This document shows, piece after piece, positions 15,917 to 25,402 of a stretch of DNA of 64,000 bases. How positions within the stretch are numbered: the stretch's first letter is position 1; each line of letters begins with the position of its first letter. The stretch covers positions 1 through 64,000 of the forward strand of contig CAWGPM010000001.1 in NCBI GenBank assembly GCA_963824415.1, written 5' to 3'. The stretch comes from JABDQA01 sp963824415 (GTDB lineage Bacteria; Desulfobacterota; Desulfobulbia; Desulfobulbales; Desulfocapsaceae). The notes below the pieces were generated by a model that searched no databases, had not been told where the DNA came from, and saw nothing but the letters and a program-made list of their open reading frames with translations. Position numbers and translations under genes: made by a program.

Positions 15917-17023
15917 ATGGGCGTTGCATTATTAGGAATGGGCATCTGCGGCTTCACTCCCACGTCGACAGGTCTGTCGTATCGTGAGATGATTGCCAAA
16001 GCTGCCAAAATGGCTTACAGGGATGCGGGCGTCACGATAGATCAGATAGACGGTGCCGTATCTGCAGAAGAAGACTTCCCCTCCGGCTATTCGATAGCCG
16101 ACGAGTACGTTCCCGATCAGCTTGGCATGGTGCGCAAACCGGTGTACACCATCCCTGGCGATTTCATGCATGCCGTGGCCTCGGCAGCCATGCAGATCGA
16201 AACAGGACGTTTCGATATCCTGGTCGTCGAGTCCTACAGTAAGGCCTCGAATGTTTTGACCAAGGATGAAATGGTTCGCTTCGCCTTCGACCCGATCTAC
16301 AACCGTTTCGGCCTGTCGCCGCACTGGCTGGCAGGGCTGGAGCTCAATTCTTTTTTAAGCGAAGCGGGATGTACAATCGAGGAGGTGGCCGAAGTTGTTG
16401 TCAAAAATCGTGGAGCCGCCGTTGCCAACTCGAACGCTCCCTACGGCGACAATTTCTCTGTTGATGACGTTCTTGACGCTCGTCCGGTGTCCCTGCCCCT
16501 GACGGAGCTGATGTTCGCGCAGCATGCCGATGGTGCGGTCATTGCGGTGCTGGGCACCGATGAGGCCGCCCGCAAGTACGCAAAAAAGCCCGCCTTTATC
16601 TCGGGCATCGGCTGGGGGTCCGGCACGTCCATCCTCGAACGCCGTGATCACAGCTTTTCGACCGGCACGGCTCTAGCCGCCGAACGAGCCTACCAAGAGT
16701 CGGGCGTTAACAACCCGACGGCAGAAATCGATGCCTTCTTTGTCTCCGACACCTACGCGCATAGGCAGCTCATGCATATGGAAGCTTTAGGAGTTACCGG
16801 CAGCCATAATCTGATTGTCAATCCCAATGGCGGAGCCCTGGGGGGCGGCGATCTGTTTGAAGCAACCGGCGGCGCTCGTCTCTACGAAGCGTTCTCGCAG
16901 CTTCGAGGTGAAGCCGGCAGATGTCAGATAAACGCTGAGCGCATACTGGTGCACGCCTGGCGTGGAGTCCCGACTGATTCCTGCGTCGTGGCCATATTAG
17001 ACAAGGAAAGGAGGGCGCTATGA
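15917..17023 (+). CDS. Thiolase-fold protein lacking the nucleophilic Cys
   Basis: 368 residues with a SCP2/SCPx-type thiolase fold: VALLGMGICGFTP at the N-terminus, DAGVTIDQIDGAVSAEEDF, a central FDILVVESYSK strand and the C-terminal VNPNGGALGGGDLFEATG loop typical of thiolases. Where thiolases have the acyl-accepting Cys, this protein reads YTIPGDFMHAVASAA, with no Cys. So it may be a partner subunit, or catalyse aldol-type chemistry as Ltp-type proteins do. The ATG follows AAAGGA by eight bases. It overlaps the next gene by four bases and probably forms a complex with it. Confidence 0.8.
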   Translation: MGVALLGMGICGFTPTSTGLSYREMIAKAAKMAYRDAGVTIDQIDGAVSAEEDFPSGYSIADEYVPDQLGMVRKPVYTIPGDFMHAVASAAMQIETGRFDILVVESYSKASNVLTKDEMVRFAFDPIYNRFGLSPHWLAGLELNSFLSEAGCTIEEVAEVVVKNRGAAVANSNAPYGDNFSVDDVLDARPVSLPLTELMFAQHADGAVIAVLGTDEAARKYAKKPAFISGIGWGSGTSILERRDHSFSTGTALAAERAYQESGVNNPTAEIDAFFVSDTYAHRQLMHMEALGVTGSHNLIVNPNGGALGGGDLFEATGGARLYEAFSQLRGEAGRCQINAERILVHAWRGVPTDSCVVAILDKERRAL

Positions 17024-19218
17024 GTAATCGCGTAGCAGTTATTGGTGTGGGTATGACCAAGTTCATGCGCCGGGCCCAAGAAGCCCCGGGTGAATTGGCA
17101 GCCCAGGCAGTCCGCATGGCCCTGGAAGACGCTGGCCTCGATATCGATGACATAGATGCCGTAACCCTTGGTACGGCGCCTGATGCTTTTGACGGTATCC
17201 ATATGAAGGGCGAGCACCTGATCGCCGGTGCCGGCGGTTCCAACAAACCATATATGCGCCACTTCATCGGCGGCGCCACCGGAGTAATGAGCCCGATTCA
17301 CGGCTGGATGCACGTTGCCTCCGGCAAATACAACAGCTGCATGGTGGTCGCCGAAGAAAAGATGTCACCCTGCACACCACATCCGGCCGGTGCCTTCCTG
17401 ACGATTTTCGACCGCGTTACCGAACAGCCGCTTGAGTTGACCCTGATCCATATCTTCGCCCTGGAGATGGCTCGGTTCATGCACGTTTACGGCTACAGTG
17501 AGCGGGACCTGGCCGAGGTTTCGGCGATGATCAAGCGCAACGCGCTCCACCACCCTGCCGCTCAGATCGCCGTGGACCTGAACGCCGATGATATTCTGAA
17601 TTCACCTCTGCTTTCCTGGCCAGTCAAGCGCTTGGATATAAGCCCGACCTCAGACGCTGCCGTCGCCATCGTCATGGTCAACGAACGCATAGCCCGCACG
17701 CTGAAAAAGGCGCCGGTCTTCATCGAAGGTGTCGGTTTTCGTCTCGAAACGGCCTATTGGTGCACGCGAGACCTCTGTTACCCCGATTATGTCGCGATGG
17801 CCGCCAAAGATGCCTACAAGATGGCAGGTATCGTCGACCCGGCGCGCGATATCGATTTCTTCGAGCCTTACGATCCCTTCGATTATAAAGCCCTGCATCA
17901 CCTCAATGCGCTGCTGCTCGACAAGACCGGGCGGACAGTCAGGAATCTGTTCGAATCGGGCAATCTGAGCCGTGAAGGCAGCCACCCGATGTGCCCTTCG
18001 GGGGGTGCCTTGGGGGTCGGCAATCCGATCGCCGCAACCGGACTTATGAAAATCGCCGAGCTCTACTTCCAGCTCAGCGGTCAGGCCGGCAAACGGCAGA
18101 TTCAGCGGCAGCTGCGCCGCGGTGTGGCCCAGGCCTGGGGTGATCTGATGCAGGCCGGTACCGTTGTGGTTATGGGAGCAGAAGGTGCCTCACCGGTTAC
18201 TTCATCGCGCTGGAATGATATGAAGCGGAAGGATCTGCCAGGGACACCCATCAAGTCAGTCGATGAGGTACCGAATATCTCAGATGCCCCTGATTTGCGT
18301 TACGCCTGGGATAACGGCCTGGCCATATCCACCTACCTTGATGGTCTAAAAAAAGGTAAGATCCGCGGCAGCCTGGATACCCATACCAACCGTTTGATGG
18401 TGCCCGCGCGCCCCTTTTCGGAAATTGCCGATCTGGCGCCGGTTACCAACTATTTCAACCTGCCGGATTCCGGCGTGGTCAAGACCTTTACCATTTCCCA
18501 TGTGAACTGGGACAGTTCGCCTCTGTCGGATGGCAAAGTAAACATTTTCGTCGTGATTGCCCTCGATGGTATTAATGAGGATATGGGGCTGGTGCACAAA
18601 CTTGGCGAGGTCGATCCCCAGGATGTGAAGATCGGCATGCGCGTCAAGGCGGTCTGGAAGGCTGAATCCAAGCGAACCGGCAGTATTCTGGATATTGACT
18701 ACTTCGCGCCGCTGGGAAGAAAAAAGACCAATCTTGATATTACCCAGGTCAAGCCGGTAGAAGTTAATGCGCTGACCATGTCCCAACAGCAGGGCAAGAT
18801 TCCACTGTCGTACCGCTATACCGCTGGGGTGGGCGGTTCTAAATTCTACACCGACCTTGCCAAGGGCAGGATCAACGGTACTTACTCAGCTGCGCGCGAC
18901 GAGGTGCTAATCCCGCCGGCGATGTTCGATGAAGAGAGCCTGTCGATTCTCGACCCGGAAAAGGACGCCAGGGCAGTCAATCCCGAATCTGGCTATATCC
19001 GCTCCTTTACCGTCGTCTATGAAGATCGCCAGGGACACCAGCTGGATAAGGAAAAAGTGGTTATCCAGGTAGAATTCCCAGGTGTTACCGGTTCGATCTT
19101 CGGTACGCTTGAACTGAAAGATGGGGAAAGCTTTGACGAAGGCTCCCCGGTAACCCTGGTCAAGCCCAAGAAGGTCAAAGGCCCGGACATGGTCAACTTC
19201 AAGTTAACACCCTGCTAG
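17020..19218 (+). CDS. Thiolase-fold protein fused to DUF35/OB-fold domains
   Basis: 732 residues. Residues 1-390 are a thiolase fold (VAVIGVGMTKFMRR, MVVAEEKMS, SGGALGVGNPIAATG). Residues about 430-565 and 595-730 resemble two successive acyl-CoA-associated DUF35/OB-fold modules (YLDGLKKGKIRGS..., YTDLAKGRINGTY...). The zinc-ribbon cysteines that usually open a DUF35 domain are absent. At the nucleophile position it reads FIGGATGVMSPIHG, again without Cys. In archaea and in steroid side-chain degradation, thiolase-like and DUF35 subunits form a channelled complex; here they are fused. Translation is coupled to the previous gene (ATGA-type overlap). Confidence 0.8.
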   Translation: MSNRVAVIGVGMTKFMRRAQEAPGELAAQAVRMALEDAGLDIDDIDAVTLGTAPDAFDGIHMKGEHLIAGAGGSNKPYMRHFIGGATGVMSPIHGWMHVASGKYNSCMVVAEEKMSPCTPHPAGAFLTIFDRVTEQPLELTLIHIFALEMARFMHVYGYSERDLAEVSAMIKRNALHHPAAQIAVDLNADDILNSPLLSWPVKRLDISPTSDAAVAIVMVNERIARTLKKAPVFIEGVGFRLETAYWCTRDLCYPDYVAMAAKDAYKMAGIVDPARDIDFFEPYDPFDYKALHHLNALLLDKTGRTVRNLFESGNLSREGSHPMCPSGGALGVGNPIAATGLMKIAELYFQLSGQAGKRQIQRQLRRGVAQAWGDLMQAGTVVVMGAEGASPVTSSRWNDMKRKDLPGTPIKSVDEVPNISDAPDLRYAWDNGLAISTYLDGLKKGKIRGSLDTHTNRLMVPARPFSEIADLAPVTNYFNLPDSGVVKTFTISHVNWDSSPLSDGKVNIFVVIALDGINEDMGLVHKLGEVDPQDVKIGMRVKAVWKAESKRTGSILDIDYFAPLGRKKTNLDITQVKPVEVNALTMSQQQGKIPLSYRYTAGVGGSKFYTDLAKGRINGTYSAARDEVLIPPAMFDEESLSILDPEKDARAVNPESGYIRSFTVVYEDRQGHQLDKEKVVIQVEFPGVTGSIFGTLELKDGESFDEGSPVTLVKPKKVKGPDMVNFKLTPC

Positions 19219-19283
19219 GGGGTACAGATACCTTTATTTTTTGTAGTCGGGAAGTTAACTTCGAGACTGCAAAAAGGGTAGCA

Positions 19284-19320
19284 AGAAAGCCCGGCTTCTC
19301 CGGCCGGGCTTTCTGATTTT
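19284..19320. terminator. Strong bidirectional terminator between convergent operons
   Basis: A perfect 12-bp GC-rich stem (AGAAAGCCCGGC at 19284-19295 with GCCGGGCTTTCT at 19303-19314) with a 7-base loop, followed by GATTTT on the plus side. It lies between the plus-strand thiolase operon and the minus-strand isovaleryl-CoA dehydrogenase gene and can serve both. Confidence 0.85.
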
Positions 19321-19408
19321 ACTACGCTAAAGGATAGTGTGCGGGCCAAGGAGAAGCCGCAAATCCTGCCACTACTGTCAAGCCAAGAGGTTGGTTTACT
19401 GATCTCTG

Positions 19409-20578
19409 TCACTCCATCGTGTCATTGAATAGTTCCCGGCCGATGAGCATGCGGCGGATCTCGCTGGTACCGGCGCCGATTTCATAGAGTTTGGCGTCGC
19501 GCAGCAGGCGGCCGGTCGGAAAGTCGTTGATATAACCGTTGCCGCCGAGGCACTGGATCGCTTCGAGAGCCATCCAGGTTGCTTTCTCGGCGGCGAAAAG
19601 GATGACTGCGGCGGCGTCCTTACGGATATTGCCACCGCCGTCGGCTGCCCTGGCAACGGTGTAGGCGTAAGAGCGGCTGGCGCTCCAGGTGGTGTACATG
19701 TCGGCGATCTTGCCCTGCATCAACTCGAACATGCCGATCGGATGACCGAACTGCTTGCGTTCGTGGATGTAGGGCAGCACCACATCCATGCAACCGCTCA
19801 TTATGCCTAGCGGCCCACCCGCGAGAACCAGCCGTTCATAGTTGAGACCGCTCATCAGCACTGCGACGCCGCGGTCGCGTTCTCCGAGGATGTTTTCCTC
19901 CGGTACAATACAGTCGGTGAACACCAGTTCGCAGGTTGGCGAGCCGCGCATGCCAAGCTTGTCGAGCTTGGGACTGGTACTGAAACCCGGCATGGTCTTT
20001 TCGACGAGGAAGGCAGTGATGCCTTTGTGATGTTTTTCCGGGCTGGTCTTGGCGTAGACCACCAGAACATCGGCATAGGGCCCGTTAGTAATCCACATTT
20101 TGGTACCGTTGAGGACATAGGTGTCCCCTTTTTTCACCGCCGCCAGCCGCATGCTGACCACGTCCGAGCCCGCCCCCGCCTCGCTCATTGCCAGCGCCCC
20201 AATATGCTCGCCGCTGACGAGCTTCGGCAGATAGCGCCGCTTTTGCTCCGCAGTGCCGTTCAGTTTGATCTGGTTGATGCAGAGATTGGAGTGGGCGCCG
20301 TAGGCAAGCCCCACCGAGGCTGACCCACGGCTGATCTCCTCCATGGCGATGACGTGTTCAAGATAACCCATGTCGGCGCCGCCGAACTCTTCCGGCACGG
20401 TTATCCCGAGAAGCCCCATGTCCCCCATTTTTTGCCAGAGTTCCGGAGGGAACTGATCATTGTGGTCGATATCGGCGGCCAAGGGTGCAATCTCCGTGGC
20501 TACAAAATCCTGCACCGATTCGCGGAGCAGGTTGGCGGTGTCTCCCAGGCCAAAATCAAGTTGCGGATAGGTCTTCAT
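19409..20578 (-). CDS. ivd: Isovaleryl-CoA dehydrogenase
   Basis: 389 residues, full length for an acyl-CoA dehydrogenase. FAD-binding signatures are LAMSEAGAGSDV and MWITNGPYADVLVVYAKT. The catalytic base is at the isovaleryl-CoA dehydrogenase position, Glu in LNYERLVLAGGPLGI. The site used by medium-chain enzymes is Gly (LYEIGAGTSEIRRMLIGREL). It should oxidise isovaleryl-CoA or a similar branched acyl-CoA to the enoyl-CoA, passing electrons to ETF. It follows acetoacetyl-CoA synthetase on the same strand, consistent with leucine/isovalerate breakdown yielding acetoacetate. Confidence 0.9.
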   Translation of the reverse strand: MKTYPQLDFGLGDTANLLRESVQDFVATEIAPLAADIDHNDQFPPELWQKMGDMGLLGITVPEEFGGADMGYLEHVIAMEEISRGSASVGLAYGAHSNLCINQIKLNGTAEQKRRYLPKLVSGEHIGALAMSEAGAGSDVVSMRLAAVKKGDTYVLNGTKMWITNGPYADVLVVYAKTSPEKHHKGITAFLVEKTMPGFSTSPKLDKLGMRGSPTCELVFTDCIVPEENILGERDRGVAVLMSGLNYERLVLAGGPLGIMSGCMDVVLPYIHERKQFGHPIGMFELMQGKIADMYTTWSASRSYAYTVARAADGGGNIRKDAAAVILFAAEKATWMALEAIQCLGGNGYINDFPTGRLLRDAKLYEIGAGTSEIRRMLIGRELFNDTME

Positions 20579-20671
20579 GCTCTCTCCTGTGTGGCAAGTT
20601 TTTAACGCCGGCCAGAGAGCCAGGCAGATACCTGAAGGTATCCGGGGTGCCGGCCGGTGCCGAATGCATGT

Positions 20672-22633
20672 CTACTCGGTGAGTTCCTTCAGCCCGGCAA
20701 AGAAATCGAGAGCCTCGGGATTTTTCAGCGCGTCCTTGTTCTTAACCTCCCGGCCATGGATGACTTTCTGCACCGCCAGTTCGACCTTTTTCATGTTGAG
20801 GGTGTAGGGGATGTCGGGTACCGGGATAATCTTGGCCGGCACGTGGCGTGGCGAGGCCCCGTTGCGGATGGTCTTTCTCACCTGCTCGCGAATCTCGTCA
20901 GTGAGCGTCACTCCGGGCTTCATCTTGACAAAAAGAATGACCCGGATGTCATTTTGCCATTCCTGACCGACCACCACACTGTCGTCGATCGTTTCCATTT
21001 CGGCCAGGATTCGGTAGATTTCAGCGGTACCGATCCGCACCCCTCCCGGATTGAGGGTGGCATCCGACCTGCCGTACATGATCAGTCCGCCCCGCTCGGT
21101 AACCTCGACAAAATCGCCGTGGGTCCAGACCCCGGGATAGCGATCGAAATAGGCTGCATGGTACTTCTTGCCGTCTTCGTCGTCCCAGAAATAGATGGGC
21201 ATGGAAGGGAAGGGGGCGGTGCAGACCAATTCACCCTGCCGGCCGATCACCGGCGTGCCGTCCTCGTCATAGGCGAAAACCTTCAAGCCGAGTCCTCGAC
21301 ATTGGAGTTCCCCGGCGTAGACCGGACCCATGGGGTTGCCGAGAGCGAAGCAGCCGTTGAGGTCGGAGCCTCCGGAAATCGAGGCTAGTTGCATGTCTGC
21401 TTTGATCTCCTGGTAGATGAAGGAAAAATCCTCCTTGGACAGAGGCGATCCGGTGGACAGCAGCGCCTTCAGCGGACCAAGATCGAATTGGTTTGCCGGC
21501 CTGACCCCGGCGCTCTTGAGGGCGGCGATGTAGCCGGCACTGGTGCCGAAGACGGTGATTTTTTCCTCCTCGGCCATCTGCCACAGGGCCTCGGGACCGG
21601 GGTGGAAGGGGTTGCCGTCGTACAACACCAGGGTGGCACCGACGGCGAGTGAGGCGGTGAGCCAGTTCCACATCATCCACCCGCAGGTGGTGAAGTAAAA
21701 AATGGTGTCTTGCCGGGTGAGGTCCGTGTGCAGCAATAATTCCTTGATCTGGTTAAGCAGGACGCCGCCGGCGCTCTGCACCATGCATTTGGGCAGGCCA
21801 GTGGTGCCCGAGGAATACATGATATAGAGGGGATGTTCGAAGGGCAGCTGGGCGAAGTCGATCTCAGTCACCTCGGTTGCACAGAACTCGGAGAAATGAA
21901 TGCCTTTGGCAAGGCCGCTGAGATCCGGCCGCTCGTTGACATAGGGTACAACAACAATCCGTTCGATGGACGGGAGTTCTTTGCTGATGCGCGCCACCCG
22001 GTCCAGGCTGTCGAGCCGATTGCCTTTGAAGAAATAGCCGTCGGCGGTGAACAAGACCTTCGGCTTGGTCTGGCCAAAGCGGTCGAGAACCCCTTTGATG
22101 CCGAAATCGGGGGAGCAAGAAGACCATGTAGCCCCGAGACTGGTCGCCGCAAGCATGGCGATGATCGACTCGGGCATGTTGGGCAAAAAACCCACCACCC
22201 GGTCTCCGGGCACGATGCCGGCCAGGCGCAGCCCCGCAGCAACTTTGGCCACTGCGGCGTAGAGTTCCCGGTAGGAAAAGGTCCTCCTTACCCGGTCTTC
22301 GCCCCGGAAAATGAGCGCGGTACGGTCGTCCCGGTAACGCAGCAGGTTTTCCGCGAAATTCAGCCGGCTGCCGATAAACCACTGGGCGCCGGGCATTTTT
22401 GTGGCATCGTCGAGGACCCTGTCAAATCCCCGTGAGGCTTTGATGCCGGCAAATTGCCAGAGCTCTGCCCAGAAGGCTTCGAGGTTGTCGACGGACCATT
22501 GGTAGAGCGCATCGTAGTCAGTGAAATTCTTTTTATGGGAGCGATTCACCTCCTGCATGAATCGATACATGTTGCTGGCTCTGATGCGTTCTGTCGAAGG
22601 ACTCCAGAGTGGTTGTTGCATAGTTTCACTCAT
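20672..22633 (-). CDS. Acetoacetyl-CoA synthetase (acetoacetate-CoA ligase)
   Basis: 653 residues, the family's usual length. An ANL-superfamily adenylating enzyme: LYIMYSSGTTGLPKCMVQSA is the P-loop A3 motif, and the C-terminal lobe carries YGRSDATLNPGGVRIGTAEI and the closing catalytic Lys in LNMKKVELAVQ. The N-terminal TERIRASNMYRFMQEV and DYDALYQWSVDN are characteristic of acetoacetate-CoA ligases. ATP and CoA activate acetoacetate. MSETMQQ is chosen as start because GGGG lies seven bases before it. The gene is co-directional with the regulator upstream and the dehydrogenase downstream. Confidence 0.9.
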   Translation of the reverse strand: MSETMQQPLWSPSTERIRASNMYRFMQEVNRSHKKNFTDYDALYQWSVDNLEAFWAELWQFAGIKASRGFDRVLDDATKMPGAQWFIGSRLNFAENLLRYRDDRTALIFRGEDRVRRTFSYRELYAAVAKVAAGLRLAGIVPGDRVVGFLPNMPESIIAMLAATSLGATWSSCSPDFGIKGVLDRFGQTKPKVLFTADGYFFKGNRLDSLDRVARISKELPSIERIVVVPYVNERPDLSGLAKGIHFSEFCATEVTEIDFAQLPFEHPLYIMYSSGTTGLPKCMVQSAGGVLLNQIKELLLHTDLTRQDTIFYFTTCGWMMWNWLTASLAVGATLVLYDGNPFHPGPEALWQMAEEEKITVFGTSAGYIAALKSAGVRPANQFDLGPLKALLSTGSPLSKEDFSFIYQEIKADMQLASISGGSDLNGCFALGNPMGPVYAGELQCRGLGLKVFAYDEDGTPVIGRQGELVCTAPFPSMPIYFWDDEDGKKYHAAYFDRYPGVWTHGDFVEVTERGGLIMYGRSDATLNPGGVRIGTAEIYRILAEMETIDDSVVVGQEWQNDIRVILFVKMKPGVTLTDEIREQVRKTIRNGASPRHVPAKIIPVPDIPYTLNMKKVELAVQKVIHGREVKNKDALKNPEALDFFAGLKELTE

Positions 22634-22729
22634 CTCTATACCCCGGATGCCCAATTAGCAGTTCAGCTGTTGTTTACCGGGTCCCATTATCCATTGTTAT
22701 TTGTCTGTTGGTTTTCACCGGGTTGTTTT

Positions 22730-23272
22730 CTAGATCGTGCCCACCCAGAGGGCAAAACTGGTAGTGGTACCGTTGTTGGTTATTTTCTGATTGTCGAGAT
22801 TCGACCAGAAATGCACTGAATCGCCTTCGGTCAGGGTCAGAGACTCTGGACCAAGCGTCAGTTCCACCATGCCCTTGAGAATAGAGAGAACCTCTTGGGT
22901 GTTTTTAATATTCTTACGCACCGGAATCGATTTGCCAGGTTCGATGACCAAAATGGCCGAATCGATTACCGTGCGGAAATCGGGTGGAAAAAATCGGCGG
23001 GTAACGAAACCGGTATGGGAAAGATCAATGTCATCCCATTCCGAACGACGAATGACTTCCACATTGGTTTGTCTACTGGCCCGGGAGATCAGGTCGCCGG
23101 CGTCGACCTCCATGGCGTTGCAGATCCGGATCAGGGTCTCGACTGATGGGGAGTTGACATCGTTTTCCACCTGGCTGAGAAAGCCCTCCGAGATCGATGC
23201 CTTCTCGGCGACCGTTTTCAGGGTTAATCTGCGCTCTTTTCGACGACTTCTTAGCAAGGTACCTATATTCAT
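22730..23272 (-). CDS. XRE-family regulator with C-terminal cupin
   Basis: 180 residues. Residues about 7-60 are a Cro/CI helix-turn-helix (LRSRRKERRLTLKTVAEKAS, then FLSQVENDVNSPSVETL). Residues about 105-178 form a cupin barrel (LVIEPGKSIPVRKN, VLSILKGMVELTLG, LTLTEGDSVHFWSN). This architecture is typical of PuuR/SutR-like regulators that sense a small metabolite in the cupin. Its position between the CoA-transferase and acetoacetyl-CoA synthetase genes suggests it controls this cluster. No Shine-Dalgarno is obvious. Confidence 0.88.
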   Translation of the reverse strand: MNIGTLLRSRRKERRLTLKTVAEKASISEGFLSQVENDVNSPSVETLIRICNAMEVDAGDLISRASRQTNVEVIRRSEWDDIDLSHTGFVTRRFFPPDFRTVIDSAILVIEPGKSIPVRKNIKNTQEVLSILKGMVELTLGPESLTLTEGDSVHFWSNLDNQKITNNGTTTSFALWVGTI

Positions 23273-23515
23273 GGATGCTTGGCGGACGGCTTGAGATCGA
23301 TAGAAAATATTTGACCCTGGTTAAGACTTAACTAACACTACAAATAAATCGTGTGTCAAGGGTAATTTAAATCTCGAACTTGGCCTGCGCACTACTCCAG
23401 GGACATGGTTGTTCATGAGACGCAAGGGTGGCGGACCTTGGGGATTGGTTCTGGCCAGCCAATCCCTTGGGTGTGAGAACTAATTTTAGCAGGTGTTCTC
23501 TTGGCCCGGCATCTC

Positions 23516-25402
23516 TTAGGAGGCAGCGCCGGATTGATCAAACGGCATGGTCACCAGTATCTCTCCACTGGGATCTGGCGTCAATCTTGCTGCTGGATAT
23601 CGTTTTTGCAAAACATGGAGCATGGTTTGATTCTCGTTCAGAACAGACGCAACAAAGCCTATGAAACCGTTCTCTCTGGCAATCTGCTCGAGATACTCCA
23701 GCATATGGCTGGCCACGCCTTTGCCCTGGAAATGGTCGTGCACGACAAAAGCCACTTCAGCATAGTTATCTTCGCCGCGGGAGTAAGAGCCGATGGCCAT
23801 AACCTCATAATGCCCGCCCCGCTGAACCCTGCCGATAAGGGACATAGTGTTGTGATAGTCCATCTCCGCCCAGTCCTGCTGGACAACTTCGTGGGAAAAC
23901 AGACTCATCTTATAAAAGAAACGTCTAAATATGGTTTCTTCTTTGAGGGAGTAGAAGAAGTTTCGATATTCGAACTCATCGGAAGGATACAGCGGACGTA
24001 TGAGTGCTATCTGCCCGCCTTTCAGATTTACCTGCCAGTTGTATTTTTCGAGAAATATAAGATCCTTATCCGGAGGCGGCAGTTGATCGGCAAAAATATA
24101 GTGGTGTTTTTTGGCTGCCTCTATGAGGTCTAAGCGAAATTTCGGATGGGCGATTTGGGCCAGTTCCATGACTCTCTGATAGATCCCTTTGCCCTGCAGT
24201 TCGGCACACCCGTATTCGGTAACCACAAAATTGACATCGCCTCGGGTGGTGGCCACGCCTGCTCCTTCAGATAGATGGCTGACAATTCGTGAAACAGTAC
24301 CGTTTTTAGCGGTGGAAGGAAGGGCGATGATGGAAAAACCACCTTTCGACATGGCGGCCCCCCTGATAAAGTCTACCTGGTCCCCGATGCCGCTGTAGAA
24401 ACGATAGCCGAGCGAATCAGAACAAACTTGCCCGGTAAGGTCTACCTCCAACGCGGAGCTTATAGACACCAGGTTGTCGTTTCGGGCAATCACTGCGGGG
24501 TCACTTACGAACTCAGATGAGCGAAAGTCGAAAATCGGGTTGTCATCGACAAACCGGTAGAGTCTTTCGGTTCCCATACAGAGGGAGGCAACGACTCTTC
24601 TTGGAATTATAGTCTTGAGCCTGTTAGTGACGACCTTCTGCTCAATAAGGGGAAGCATGGCGTCGGTAATGAGCTGGGTATGAAAGCCCAGGTTTTTTTT
24701 GCCGGTCAAATGCTGGAGAATCGCATTGGTCAGAGCCCCGAAACCGATCTGAATGGTGTCTCCGTCGCGGACGAGTTGAGAGATGAAATGGCCAATCCGG
24801 CGGGAAATATGCTCCTCAGGCAGGTTCGGCTGATAGGTCACCAGCGGTTCTTCGTAGGGCACAAAAAAGTTGACGTCATCTATGTGCACGAGGCTGTCGC
24901 CCCAGGTTCTCGGCATAGCCGGATTAACCTGGGCGATCACCCGTTCTGCATTTTCCATGGCAGAGCGGGTGATATCGACAGAAACGCCGAGGCTGCAATA
25001 GCCAAACTGGTCGGGAGGACTGACCTGGATCAGGGCCACATCGAGACCGATGTGATAATTTTCAAATAATTTCGGGATCTGTGAAAGATAGGTTGGCAGG
25101 TAATCGATTTTTCCTTCATAGGCGGCTTTGCGCATCGATTCACTGATAAAAAAAAGTTTCAGCGAGAAGCGGGACCCAAAGGAAGGATCATCGAGATATT
25201 GTGCCAGGGTGTGGGACAGCATCTGGTAAATCATAATGTCCCGAATGGTTTTGTCGGCGACCATTGTGTGGATCAGATGCTGGGGTTCACCGCATCCGGT
25301 GCCGATGAAGACGCGGCAACCATTACTTATTGAAGCAAGGGCTTCCTGTGTCGTTACAACTTTATCATCGGGCAGTCTCTGCTGCCATTCAGGCACGGAC
25401 AT
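23516..25402 (-). CDS. Acetyl-CoA hydrolase/transferase fused to GNAT acetyltransferase
   Basis: 628 residues. Residues about 15-430 are a family-I CoA-transferase of the acetyl-CoA hydrolase/4-hydroxybutyrate CoA-transferase type (VFIGTGCGEPQHLI, VDLTGQVCSDSLGYRFYSGI, GQVDFIRGA-like motif, VTEYGCAELQGK). Residues about 460-620 are a GNAT domain with the acetyl-CoA loop VVHDHFQGKGVASHMLEYL. The fusion could swap CoA between acids and also acetylate a protein or small molecule, perhaps as feedback on the same CoA pool. The ATG follows AAGGAG. It is divergent from the LuxR-type regulator. Confidence 0.88.
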   Translation of the reverse strand: MSVPEWQQRLPDDKVVTTQEALASISNGCRVFIGTGCGEPQHLIHTMVADKTIRDIMIYQMLSHTLAQYLDDPSFGSRFSLKLFFISESMRKAAYEGKIDYLPTYLSQIPKLFENYHIGLDVALIQVSPPDQFGYCSLGVSVDITRSAMENAERVIAQVNPAMPRTWGDSLVHIDDVNFFVPYEEPLVTYQPNLPEEHISRRIGHFISQLVRDGDTIQIGFGALTNAILQHLTGKKNLGFHTQLITDAMLPLIEQKVVTNRLKTIIPRRVVASLCMGTERLYRFVDDNPIFDFRSSEFVSDPAVIARNDNLVSISSALEVDLTGQVCSDSLGYRFYSGIGDQVDFIRGAAMSKGGFSIIALPSTAKNGTVSRIVSHLSEGAGVATTRGDVNFVVTEYGCAELQGKGIYQRVMELAQIAHPKFRLDLIEAAKKHHYIFADQLPPPDKDLIFLEKYNWQVNLKGGQIALIRPLYPSDEFEYRNFFYSLKEETIFRRFFYKMSLFSHEVVQQDWAEMDYHNTMSLIGRVQRGGHYEVMAIGSYSRGEDNYAEVAFVVHDHFQGKGVASHMLEYLEQIARENGFIGFVASVLNENQTMLHVLQKRYPAARLTPDPSGEILVTMPFDQSGAAS

